From Apophysomyces variabilis (lineage: Eukaryota; Mucoromycota; Mucoromycetes; Mucorales; Mucoraceae): DNA of 64,000 nucleotides. The notes under the pieces are model-generated. The model did not search any database. It worked only from the letters and a program-made list of their open reading frames with translations, and had not been told where the DNA came from. The position numbers and the translations under genes are program-made. Where the stretch lies: NCBI GenBank assembly GCA_002749535.1, contig MZZL01000398.1:693513-757512 (forward strand), written 5' to 3'. This document shows positions 35,976 to 46,748 of this stretch, one piece after another; positions within the stretch are counted from its first letter, which is position 1, and each line of letters starts with the position of its first letter.

Positions 35976-37696
35976 TTACTTCTCCAACATGGCGTCTGGG
36001 CCCTGTCCAAGATTGATCATGACAGCTGCAGCCAAAATAACCGCAAATCGGCACCAACGAAAGACCGCACGGAACAAGGACCGTAAGGACTGGATGATTT
36101 GTCCAATGACACCTTGGCTAGGCTGTTCCGCTGATGATGACGGCGATCCGCTGCACTTGGATAGAATATTTGGAATGCACGGGTAGAGATCATGAGATCC
36201 GTAAACACTGCTAGTTCTATCTGGCCCAAACAGGTCTACATCCTCGTCTTCATCATAGAGTGGATCGTCCTCGTCTTCCTCAAGCAATCGAGCGACCTTT
36301 TGGAGAACAGACCGGTCGGTAATTCCTGCAGTTGCGAGAATGGTTTCCATGGCATATTCACTAGGTGCATTGTAGAAGGATGTCAGGTTCTGCTCAGTCA
36401 TGCTGGCTAGATCACGCAGCTTGGCAAAAGAAGTCGAGGGTCGCAGCCGCGGTTGTCCCCTGCGTGAGCTTGTGGACGAAATTTCACTTCGACTTTCTCG
36501 CATCATGGGTGGCTGTGTCGGGACATGAAGGCCTTTATTCCAAGCGTGTTGTAACTCCCCCAACAGGCTCGGCTTAGCTGTAGATAACAATCTTTGACCT
36601 TGAAGGGTGCTGGAAGATACAGTACTTCGTGCGTCACCGTGATAATCGCTTGAAGAAGGCGTGGGAGACCATAGGCCGCGGTCGCGCAACCGGGAGAGTA
36701 CATGGCGATGCTCCTCCAGACTCGCATTGAGCTCGGATATGTGAAGAAACTGCCGCTCGTAAGCTTCTTGAAGACTGTCGTAACCTTTTCGAGTGAATTC
36801 AAACTGTTCAAATTGCTTTCGCAAAGCGCTCAAATCTCGTAGGGCATTAGCTAGTCTTTCTTCCACCGTTTTCTTGGTGGTCAGCAGGGTCTCGTTCTCG
36901 CTCTTCAGCAGGGTTAATCTTTCCGTCAGATCCCGTAGCATAGCTTTGTCTTCGGTTTGTTGTTGCTCTACTTCTCTTTCATCACTTCGTCGACAACGTT
37001 CTTGCAATTGCCGGCGTGCTTCTTCTAACTCTTGAATTTTTTCGGCTGCGATGTCCAGATTCCCTCTGAGGAGGGTGATTTCATGTTCTAGTTTTCGTGT
37101 CTTCCGGTCATTGGTGTGTGCCATGACTTCGTTTGCCTGAATAGCATTATCCAGCAATTTCTGGGTTTCGCTATTCTTGCGCTCAAGGGACTCGATGATA
37201 GCCTCACGTGCCTTCTGATTAGATATTAGCCGCATTGATGAGGTTTCGTCTGCACCATCTGCGTTCGCTTCGATCTGATACTGTCTCACTTGATCCAGTA
37301 AATTTTCATATTTTGATTTAAGTATCCTGTTGTTATCCAAAAGAGATCGTCCTATCTCGGCTGCCAAGGTGAGATCTGGACAGAGTTTAAAGGAGGATAA
37401 TTTTTTTGTTAGATTGGGAGTGACACATCAGGGAGTCTCTAGAGCGGCTTGCCTTTTTCCTTTTCACGGATGACGGTATACGCGTTCTTTAACAGGACAA
37501 CGACTTCACTGGCACTTTTTTCTGCCATCCAAGATACTGATGACATGAATGATGCCGTTGATAATGTAGGTGATGTAGGTTCCTGTCCTTTCCATGGATC
37601 TGTGGAGTGCTTGGAGGCTGGTGCGGAGATTGAGGATTTAGGGAGATCTGTGAGTGTCAAAGGGGTCAAATTGCGTTGCGAACTTGAAATCATCAT
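35976..37696 (-). CDS. Coiled-coil protein with a CC1-box (BICD/BICDR/HAP1-like dynein adaptor motif) and hydrophobic C-terminus
   Basis: Two exons (37696–37453, 37375–35976) encode 547 aa. The Ser/Pro-rich N-terminus is followed by a coiled coil from about residue 60 to 300. It begins with DLTLAAEIGRSLLDNN (82–97), which matches the CC1 box (acidic-xxx-AAxxG) used by dynein activating adaptors of the BICD, BICDR, Spindly and HAP1/TRAK families to bind dynein light intermediate chain. The second half is Ser-rich and acidic (LLEEDEDDPLYDEDEDVD). It ends in a short hydrophobic segment (WCRFAVILAAAVMINLG) near residues 520–540 that could anchor a membrane. The intron is GC–AG (donor AAAAAG|gcaagc), and the CC1 box begins exactly at its 3' junction. 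Without that splice the frame ends at once. The first of two adjacent ATGs was chosen. Confidence 0.82.
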
Positions 37697-38413
37697 ATCA
37701 ATAAAAGAAGGAAGAAAACGATAAAAAGAGAAGAAAGAAAGCAAGAAACAAGAGAAGTAGAAGAAGGAAAAGGCTTTTTTAAAGAAAGAAGAAAAAAAAG
37801 TTCACATCATTCAATGCCTTTTCACTCCTGCATCACCACACCAATACTAATAGCCTCTTCAATCAGAGTTGCTGTCCAGATGACCTCCTCTTTTTCTCTC
37901 CTTATCCTATTTGGTAATTTACTAATCCCATTTGGGGCGTACGAACGGGAGATGCATCCGAATAAACATTTGTACTAAGTATTCCCGCCATTTTGTAAAG
38001 ACTAATGCGGTGTAAGAATTCGAAAAGGAAAGGCTTTTCTCTCTTGCTCCAGTAGGTTTGTCGGCGTAAAGCAAAAGAGCATAAAGTCGGAAACTGGTTA
38101 ATCACCTAAACTCTCCAGACATCCAAGTCAGCCACTCATTCGCTCGTGATAAAAAAAATTGTGCTTCCTCTTCTTCTTCTTCTCTTTGCCCCGGTTTGTT
38201 TGGAGCATACGGACAGATCGACTTGTGTTTGTCTATATTTCTCTCTTTCACTTTCTGTTTGCGGACGTTGCAGTAAGATAGGGATGTTCCTATTGAAAGG
38301 TAAGATGCACAATACGATTCTTTTTCAGAATGCATTTACATGCTGCTATTTGCCATTTTTATGCTATGTCTGCCAGTGATTAAGGGTTAGTTGAGCACAG
38401 GCACTGTAATTGT
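37697..38413. other. Intergenic, promoter of the CC1-box gene and 3' flank of RECQ1
   Basis: About 720 bp. Purine-rich on plus (aagaaagaaagc type runs) close to 37700–37800. No gene recognised. Confidence 0.4.
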
Positions 38414-40981
38414 TTAGTCGAGCAAGATGATTTCAGGAGAGGGGAAGTCATCCAATTCGTCAGGTGTAGAGCTGATCACATGCTCTGCTTCGGTTGCTGT
38501 CATCTTTTTTCTGCGCTTTCTAACCGGTCCTTCAGCTTCCTTCTCACGAACATCCCGCAAAAACTCAAGCTCAAGCTTTACAGGGTTGCTCTCATGATTG
38601 ATATTTTCTTGATATGAACTGTGTAACCACTTTCCAAGTGTTCCTTCGATGATGTACCTTCATGCCATGGTAAGTAAACAAAACACGATAGATATGAAGA
38701 CGTACGCTATATTGCTGTACGCTGTGAAGTGAAAATCCTCCTTCAAGTAATTTTCAATAATCAGACAGTTAATAATTCGTTCGAGGTCCTATGGTCATTA
38801 CGCAAGAAAAGAAAAAAGGTCAGAAAGTAAACTAGGGTGACTCTTACGTTCTCTCCCTTCTCTTAATCATCCTGCTTGAACTATACCTGCAATGTGTATA
38901 CTTTCTTTGGAGGTATCTCAATATCCTTATCCTGCCAGATGGACTCAATCATTGCTGCCTTAAAACCACGACCGTGCCACAGTTGAATCAACTTGGCCAT
39001 CGTCACTCGCACACCTGCTTTTTTCAATTCACGACACAGCCGAACCAATGTCAACGCTTCCAGAGTTACATCTTGCCGAACCAATTGAATATGGGAACTG
39101 GTGTGCTGCCGGGTGCAATTATCGCAAATACCACACGATATATCCGGTGTAGTTTCATTCACCAACGTATCATCCGCGTTATGGTGGGATGAAATAGAAG
39201 GGTCATACATAAAATATTTTTCGAAGAATATCTTTCTGCACGTCGTGAAGTCCTGAGCGTATTTCACCATAGTGTACACTGGGAAAAGGATCGTTAATCA
39301 ACAAAAAAGCATATAAACATGGTACTTACAATTCTGCAGGCCCTGTACTTCCCGCACGACCATCGTTGAAAGCCTTGGAACTGCACAATGGTGTGCTTAA
39401 TTTCTTTTTTAGAAATGAAACGCACTTACCATCCGAACCGCGGTAATACAATATGCACTCGGCTTTTTCTCCATCACGCCCTATAAACAAAAGGGAAGCA
39501 CGGCTTACATCTATGCATATTTGCTTTTTACCTGCTCTTCCACTTTCTTGGTAATAGCCTTCCACGGATTTAGATAGTGTTTGATGGATAATGAACCGAG
39601 TTTTCAGGTTGTTGATTCCCATACCGAAGGCAATGGTCGCAACGATCACTTGTAGTTTGTTATCTCTCCATTGCTGATGGACCATCTCTTTATCTTCCTA
39701 AATATAAAAACATAAACTATTCCATGAATATATTCATAGTATATAGGTTTACCTCATCCATATCCGCATGATAAACGCCACATTTGATAAGACCTTTGCT
39801 TTCTTGACATAACTGACTAGCTGTTGTCTCGGTTTCTTTCTTGGTGAAGCAGTATACTATGCCGGATGCATCACGGTGATTGGTCAAAATCCAATCTACC
39901 ATATGTCGAACTGTCTCTGCTTGGCTTTCCGGCTTTTCAAATACTTTGTACACAAGGTTGGGTCCTGAAGCCCGCGTCAACCAACACTGAACACCGTTAC
40001 GAGCAACATTACGTACGATAAAGAGGGGCACTATACACCAGAGTCCCTCCAGATACCTGCGGCTGCTTGAGACCTAAAATGTTCATGACATCCTTCATCA
40101 CATTCCAAGGGCATGTTGCTGTCAAGGCCATGATAGGTGTCTTTGGAAACACGGCCTAATCAAAAGATGAGAAAAGGGAAGGTAATTCTTTTCTCGATTC
40201 TTTTGTTTTCTACCCTCAACACATTCAATTGCTTATAGTCAGGTCTAGTTTTTGTACATGTGTCAATTTATATTCTGTGCGATATGGAAGTACCATGCCT
40301 AAAATCGTGTCCTTGTTGGGAACAACAATGTGCTTCATCGACAACAATCCGCGCAAGTCTTCCGACATCATATGCCTGTGTAAGTTTGGCCATGAAGCGC
40401 TTGCTCTTGGCAATTTTCTCTGGAGTGACGTACAGTAATTTGAACGCGTTGTCGTTGGTGTGAGCTTTTGAAGGAGCCATTGCATTTTGGATTCGCGTCA
40501 CTTCTTCTTTGGCACTGGCAGCTGTTAATAATGCAGCTGGCACATTAGCTTCATCTAGATGATATACTTGGTCACGAATAAGAGAGACCAGAGGTGATAT
40601 AACAAGTGTAAATCCATGATCGATAATGGCTGGTAGTTGATAACAAAGTGATTTCCCACCACCCGTCGGCAACACGACAAATATGTCGCGTTTACGGTCG
40701 AGTGCCGCATTCAGAATGGGCAATTGGAGCGGTCTAAATCTATCTATATTCCAATGATATTTAGCGAGATCCTTTAGTTTCTGAGACCACGAAAATGAGG
40801 ATGATGTATAATCAGGCATCGGCTGTTGATTCCTCTGGATCCAACGATCTCGACGTTCGAGGAGCTCTTGTTTTTCCTGCCATAGATGCTTTTTTCTTTC
40901 TTTAAGAGTATTGATTTGCAGATCTATGCTGTCAATCTCTTTGGATATTATCGTTAATCTGTCCGTCATTGAATTCTCCAT
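38414..40981 (-). CDS. RecQ-family DNA helicase, RECQL (RECQ1) type
   Basis: Ten exons (40981–40299, 40244–40214, 40155–40017, 39964–39753, 39697–39532, 39480–39430, 39380–39330, 39278–38887, 38788–38706, 38657–38414) give 683 aa, near the 649 aa of human RECQL. An N-terminal coiled coil leads into [18 protein letters not shown], the Walker [24 protein letters not shown] and the second RecA domain ([42 protein letters not shown]). The zinc-binding Cys (CGICDNC) and an RQC winged-helix region with [21 protein letters not shown] follow. The tail is basic then acidic. RECQ1 unwinds and anneals DNA at forks. The aromatic-rich loop reads [11 protein letters not shown], so the usual Trp is Gln. Intron 1 is GC–AG (TTTTAG|gcatgg), the only choice that keeps [10 protein letters not shown] in frame. 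Confidence 0.93.
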
Positions 40982-41152
40982 TGAGAGCCTCTGAAGGAAG
41001 AAGCAACAGGGCGGAAACTTGGTTGCTGGCAGCCTTATGGTCTGTTTACAGTATTTTTAACTTGGAGATTGAACCGACTTTCCTAATTTAGATGAATGTC
41101 TTTTTTTTCTTTATGACCTTTAATCTTTTTTTTGGGGCTATTAAGCATTTTA

Positions 41153-41400
41153 TTAAACTACATGTATTACTTCAAGGCGATCTCTTTTTGGAGGCACCAA
41201 TCCCGATAAGTTCCAGCTTGTCTTAATCCAACCTTGGTAATCGGCTGTAGTGACTGTCTTGCATGCCTCAGCAATGCGCGGTGTGAACATGTCAGATTCG
41301 TCGACCGGATTTCTTGGTCTCTCCCAGATATCCAGAACTTCATCCTCAATTTGTCGCCGCCTATTGAACAACCTTCTAGCCTTCCTGAACCCCTATTTTT
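41153..41400 (-). pseudogene. Fragment: C-terminal end of a Tc1-like DDE transposase
   Basis: The minus strand reads RRRQIEDEVLDIWERPRNP, then MFTPRIAEACKTVTTADYQG and WIKTSWN, ending shortly after. Mucorales Tc1-type transposases end with a block of this kind (…TPRIAEAC…CQGWI…) just after NPIEECWSKIK. Upstream on the minus strand the frame does not continue into the DDE core. The matching core lies 500 bp away on the plus strand, so this is an inverted or separate copy. Confidence 0.6.
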
Positions 41401-41889
41401 CTCTCTTATTCCCGTCTGCTTATACAGCCTTTGGCGTGCCCACTGAACCCATATTTTTGAGATGGCACGGATGTATGAGGGATGGATTGACGCCACAAGA
41501 GTTTCCAGCGGGAAAAGATGTGGCAAGACGAGGATGACGGAGGGTGAATATGATAGCGACCTGAGCCGTTGCCGCCATTGAACGAACGAACGAACGCCAC
41601 ATTATGCTGGACATCAAATATTTCAATGCGGTATTTTAAACATTGCATCTGCAATGCTAGGTGAGCATTGGCACATGTTCTGCCGCACCTAAAAGACGCA
41701 CTTTTTGCAGGGCAGAAACGGGCTTTATGGCAACCAACAAATTTGTGGGCATCTGTTTGTCGGGCGAGGATCATTTCTCAAAAAAGCTGACAGATGGTAT
41801 CGGGACTAGCGTTGGGGATAGCACCGATCGTCTGATTCTCGAATCATCGAGGTAGGTTATAAAGGTCCTGATATTTTATTTATTTACAG

Positions 41890-42890
41890 TATGTCCAGTT
41901 AGATTGATGACGATCGTGCCGTGGAGGACACGCTGAAAATTATTGAGTGCAGTATCCAGAGCTTGAAAGTGGATATGGTGTATCACAAGCTCGCGTCCTT
42001 CGAGACTTTCAAAAAACGAAAAGCCTTGGGCCTGCACTACATCGGGAACAAACTTTTTTTGGAAGGGTAAAGAAGCAACTTAACCGTGAGCCAAAAAAGC
42101 TGATTCTTGAGCATTCGGACTTTTTGATTAAGCTATTCGATGATAACAACTTCGACTATTCATGAAGAAATAAAACAGAAGCTTTGTGGGCATTTTGAAG
42201 ACCTTGAAAGATCTATTTCCGGTCTTAATTAGCATAATCGGGAAAAGTGCGCGATCTCGTTGAAGCAAGCAAGCAAGTACTCCTTGGCCCATGGTACCCC
42301 AAGGATTATTGAGCTGCGCTTCAATATCGTTAGGCAGTGGAAGGCTGCAGATGTCAACTTTTTAGAGAATTGCGTGTTTGTTAATGAAGCAGGATTTTAC
42401 TCACAGTGCATGAAAGACCGTGCGTGATCAAGGGTTGAGGTTCCCGCTGTCGTAAAAAGTACACATCTGGAGTGGCGCAAATATCAGCATTGTGTGCTGT
42501 ATCTCTCCCTTTTGGACGGGTTGCTTCTCAAAAGTGAAGCCATTAAACAAAAGTGATGCAGCCAAGATTGAGAAGGAGTTTCCAGAGTCGACTCCTTACA
42601 AGAAGAGATAAGCTGTTGCTCAAACCGATGCAGAACCAGTAAATCTTAAGAAAAGTACTACAGCTTATCGTATTACCCAGTTTATGGAGTCGATAATGGA
42701 TGTCCTGGATAAACATAACATAAAGAATATGTTTTATTGTGATGGATAATTGCAGAATTCATCAGTTTCACTTTGGCGTGGAGAGTATCAACAAGCACGG
42801 CTATAAACCTTTGTTTATGCCGCCGTATTCGCCCTATGTTGAAACCCCATTGAAGAATGCTAGTCCAAGATCAAGAAGATATTAGAAAAA
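41890..42890 (+). pseudogene. Decayed Tc1-like (DDE) transposase
   Basis: Conserved blocks appear in order but in shifting frames with stops. They include QLNREPKKLILEHSDFLIK, RQWKAADVNFLENCVFVN followed by EAGF, DAAKIEKEFPE, AYRITQFMESIMDVLDKHN, VMDNCRIHQFHF, INKHGYKPLFMPPYSPY and finally CWSKIKK-like sequence. The first catalytic Asp of the usual FVDEAGF is Asn. The second Asp (MDNCRIH) is present. The C-terminal block expected after CWSKIKK is missing here. A short gaac tetranucleotide run (about 41580–41596) and gcaa runs (about 42265) mark the decayed flanks. Terminal inverted repeats were not found by eye. Confidence 0.8.
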
Positions 42891-43280
42891 ACACAACAAC
42901 AAATTTTAAACGAGATAGCCACAACGGAAAGCGTGGATCCTGTTATCGTGGACGAACCTACTACTGAGGAACAAGTTATAGGGGAAAAGCCACAATACGT
43001 CCAGCAGCAATACGTCCAACAACCAGTGGAGAAGACAACAGTATATCCAACCATTCCGATGTCATTACAGAACTATGCGATCTCTCAAATGGAATAATAC
43101 CAGGGAGATGCTTGCTTCACTTCAAGACCTATTGGTTCGAAACGACGACGCACAGTTGGCCACGTTCAGTGATTCAAAAGGGTTACCAAGTTCAATGGAA
43201 GTCACAACCAAGCCCATGGAAATGAGGCCGATGAGGATGAACCGGGAAGAAATGTAAGTTAGCCGATGTGGCAACACAAA
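42880..43280 (+). other. Unassigned open stretch, possibly gag-like part of the DIRS relic
   Basis: The sequence reads as Gln/Val/Thr-rich protein (EEQVIGEKPQYVQQQYV, then MSLQNYAISQME) with a frame break near 43090, and ends in an acidic/Met-rich tract. It lies directly upstream of the DIRS-like RT relic on the same strand, so it may be that element's gag-like region. I cannot confirm this. Confidence 0.3.
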
Positions 43281-44790
43281 AGTTCCTAGACGCCGGGATC
43301 ATAGAAAGGTCATACCCAAAAGCACAGAGTATCTTTCAAAGCTTGTCAGTATTCAAGGAAAAACCAAAAGAAGACCAATTTTAGATTGCTAAAAGTTAAA
43401 ACTCATTCCTTCAAGTCCAACGCTTCAAGATGGAAAGAGTTTGAGAACTACGAGATTGTCTAAAATCGGGAGCTTATATGGCTAATATCTATCTTAGGGT
43501 TGCCCTGTGTAGCGGTCCCACTGCATCAACAATATGCCCTTTCCTATCGCTCAAACACTGAGACACTGTATATCAATACTGATCGATGGCGTTTGGATTA
43601 ACTGTAGCTCCGAGAGTTTTCTCGAGACTGATGCGGTATGCGGGGGAATCTCTTCGGAAAGAAGGGATTGGATTGATTTACTACCTAGACGATCTCTGCC
43701 TCTTAACTCGAACAAAGGCAGTAATGCACAAAGCAATTACCCTAGTGACACAGCATCTAACGAGGCTGGGGTTTGTGATAAATTAGGGGAAAAGCATTCT
43801 AACGCCATCAACGTCCCAGCAATTTTTGGGATTTCGGTTCGACAAAAAAGACAATGAACATCACGGTGCCACAAGCGAAACTCACAAACCTCACCTCTCG
43901 TATCAAACAATTACGCCAATCGAAGAAAGCTCGATCTTGCAGATGGATAGCAGGTCTGATGGGGAAGATGACCTCGTCGATTCCGGCGCTGGGCGAAGCA
44001 CTATTACACATGAGATTCCTACAGCGCGATCCGACAAAAAAAATTGAACAGACGTAAGACAGAGCAAGGAAAACGTATGCCCGCTTTCAGAAGAAGGCTG
44101 GGCAGATCTAGAATGGTGGGAATCTTTGGAGACAAACAAAAAATGGCCTACCCATTCATCAATTAGCGATACCCTCGGAGAGTTCAAGACTATCTATCTT
44201 GGTAGACGCCTTAGATTCCGGCTGGGTAATCAAATCAGAAGAGATCAGCACCCGCAGATTTTGGACTGAAGAAGAAAAATCATGTTCTATAAACATACGA
44301 GAGTTGAATACAATTCGTTTTGCGATTCTACTCCATGCACCAAACGCAGAAACTCAACCACACATCTGTAGCAAACAACATGACTGCCTTGAAATATGTG
44401 AACAAGAGCGGCAGAACAGCATCATCTATCTTGCAGAGCTTTGGCGTTGCAAATAGAACAAGTGATAGATCGCCACCGGACATATCTTACGTGCAAGCAC
44501 ATTCCGGGGATAAAGAATGTTTGGGTCGACGGTTTTGCAGCACGACCGACACACAACTGAAGACCTTCTGGTCGCTTCACCCAGATTCGGAAGCTGCAGA
44601 AACCACCGCCTTCCAACAACCATGGCTTAATTATTTATTTTTGCTTCGAGGAAAGAAGCAATTAATGCAGCGTTTCTTACCAGACAGTTATGGAAAAGTA
44701 TTAACAGAACATATTCTTTTTAGCTTAAAGTCTACCTACTCAATAATTTTTAGTATTGTAACCAATCCTTGGCTACGTTATTATAAGTAA
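43280..44790 (+). pseudogene. DIRS-like retroelement relic: reverse transcriptase and RNase H region
   Basis: RT motifs are readable across several frames: FKMERV, MAFGLTVAPRVFSRLMRYAG, the catalytic YYLDDLCLL, HLTRLGFVIN and QQFLGFRFDKKD. These are followed by CRWIAGLMGKMTS and IPALGEALLHMRFLQRD. An RNase H-like stretch follows (LVDALDSGWVI, FWTEEEKSCSINIRELNTI), then WSLHPDSEA and AFQQPW. The pairing of YLDD RT with this RNase H and a WSLHP tail is what I remember of Mucorales DIRS-type (tyrosine-recombinase) retroelements. Numerous stops and frame changes show that it is dead. No recombinase domain or split direct repeats were located. Confidence 0.8.
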
Positions 44791-45043
44791 AATATTAAAG
44801 AAAATAATCTTTCACGGAAAGAAAGGATAACTTCCAAAGCATTATGATCTTAATTAATAGATAAAAGAAATTATATAAAATTTAAGCGAAGGCTATTTTA
44901 TTCTTCTTCTACTCGAGTGTGATAGGACTGGTTGGTCTTGGTATATTCTTTATAGGTTGTTTACTCGGTTTTGGCTGCCCAATTCTTGACAAACACGAAA
45001 ATGTGCTGTACTAACTGGGGGCCATTCCATTTTCCTGCTGCGT

Positions 45044-46240
45044 TTAAGTGCTACGGTAGCCCAATGATTGCCATTTGTATGATGTAAAAAGCAAAGGATG
45101 AAGGCGGCCATGCTTGTCCAGATAAACTTTTAAAAATAAGCCATAAAACTTTTTAGGTTTCGGTCCATCCATAGGCAAATATAATACTGGATCGTACATT
45201 GTCGTCTGAAACAACAGTGCATTTGGCATTATAGTAGACTGCCACATGGATCCCGAATGTATCACTGGCAAGCTGACAACAATAGGCAGCCTCAAACCAG
45301 TGCTTATGTGATCAGGGCTTATGTGGTGCTCCGGACGCAAGGGCAGTGCCTTCTTGACAATATTATAGACTTCCGCTACTGGATAATGGAAGTTATCGCG
45401 ATAAATATAAACGTTTTCTTCTAGGTGCGACAGCATGGCTCTTTTTATCTTAGGGAAGTCCTCTTCGTCACCAGTAAGCAGCAGCGCGAGAGTTCTAAAA
45501 TCACAATATCCATCTCCCTTCACATCAATAGTACCGGAATAGTTGTTTGGCGGAATTGTTTCATCAACGACAAAGCCAATATGACTTTGATATTGCTGCC
45601 TAAACAAGTCAAACACCGTCATCAGCGTTATGGATAAAGGATGTACCATTACCTCTTTGGATAAAGTTCAGTAGTGTCAGAGCAACGTCTATTCTTTTTC
45701 GTTTGATGTCCTTGATGCTATTAGATTTATCGATGTCAGCGTGTTTGGATGGTTCGGCAAGTTTAACGAAAGTCTTTGGTTTTCCACGTTCAAGCCATGA
45801 GAGCAGTCTCTTTCCTGTCACGTTACTAGGAAGACCTTAACAATAACGTGTAATGGCTCTTGGATGCGCTCTGAATCCAAAAGCTTGTAGTTGTCCAACA
45901 GAGCCTTTAACTTGGGCAGCAAGTCTTCTCGCTGTTGGTTGTCTGCCAGCGCATCGCATCTATGCTGCACTTTGAATTGAAATTGGCTCAAGTTCTTGCA
46001 GCGAGAGGAAACGGATGTTATGAGTGCCGGTTTGCCATGCATGCAGAAGTGTGTTCCATCGAGAAAGGATTGTCGGCGACAATATTGCCACTATCGCATC
46101 TTCCATGCTGGCACATGGAAAGCACGCGGGTGCTTTCTTAGGCCGGCACGACGATTACAAAGTAAATTCAGCGCTACAAATGGATTGGGCCTTTGCCAGA
46201 GTCATGTAACTGAATTCAGATTCCGATAGATAACTCTTTA
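45044..46240 (-). pseudogene. OTU-domain protein of the type attached to Mutator-like transposases, decayed
   Basis: The best part (45649–45044, 201 aa) has an OTU-type cysteine-protease signature: GTIDVKGDGYCDFRTLALLL (Asp and Cys of D-G-x-C), then a helical region and SLPVIHSGSMW-type beta strands. Its C-terminal catalytic His is not obvious. Upstream pieces on the same strand (45821–45609, 46042–45818) read LKALLDNYKLLDSERI and RLLSWLERGKPKTF with a basic Arg/Lys stretch. This resembles the linker between the SWIM/transposase part of Mucorales Mutator-like elements and their OTU domain. Frame breaks separate the pieces. I infer a truncated MULE–OTU relic rather than a host deubiquitinase. 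Confidence 0.6.
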
Positions 46241-46748
46241 TGTGAATCTTGTACTAGTGCTAGAGTACCTGTGTCAGAAAATGCCCATGTACGCAATGTA
46301 GAACATCAGACTGGATCCTGAATTTAGTCGTTCTTGTAAATGCTACCCAATTTTCTTTTACGGTATGGTTAAGAGATTATAAAGGAAGCAAGGCAAAGTA
46401 CTGTTCTCAGAAGTTTTTACATGATATTTAAGCTAAAAAAAACAGGACCCTGAGTAATACAAATCAAGGGTTAGGCTTAGTTATCCATATCCGTAAAGCT
46501 CACAAAGGTAACCATCCATCGTTTTCTTTTCCTGAGGATCGTTTTTGTTTTTCCACTCATATTCATTTTGAGTGTCCGAAATGGGATCTTTTTTTTTGTG
46601 GGCAATTCCGCCACACCTGAAGAAAAAAAAAAATTCCCTTGTCTCCCCTCTCCACTGCTCTATGGCTTTGTCCCTCCAGTCCTTCATCTCTTAAGTTTCT
46701 TCTTTCTGATATATCTATATATCCTCCTTTCCTTTCCTTAAGCACATC
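46241..46748. other. Intergenic, homeobox gene promoter
   Basis: AT-rich with poly-A/T runs at about 46592–46632. A pyrimidine-rich stretch (ctcctttcctttcctt) lies just before the homeobox ATG, as is common at fungal transcription starts. No gene. Confidence 0.4.

Noticed and set aside
40017..40060. 27-nt intron in RECQ1 exon 3
   Set aside because: The stretch is a multiple of three and reads through in frame ([16 protein letters not shown]), so no intron is needed.
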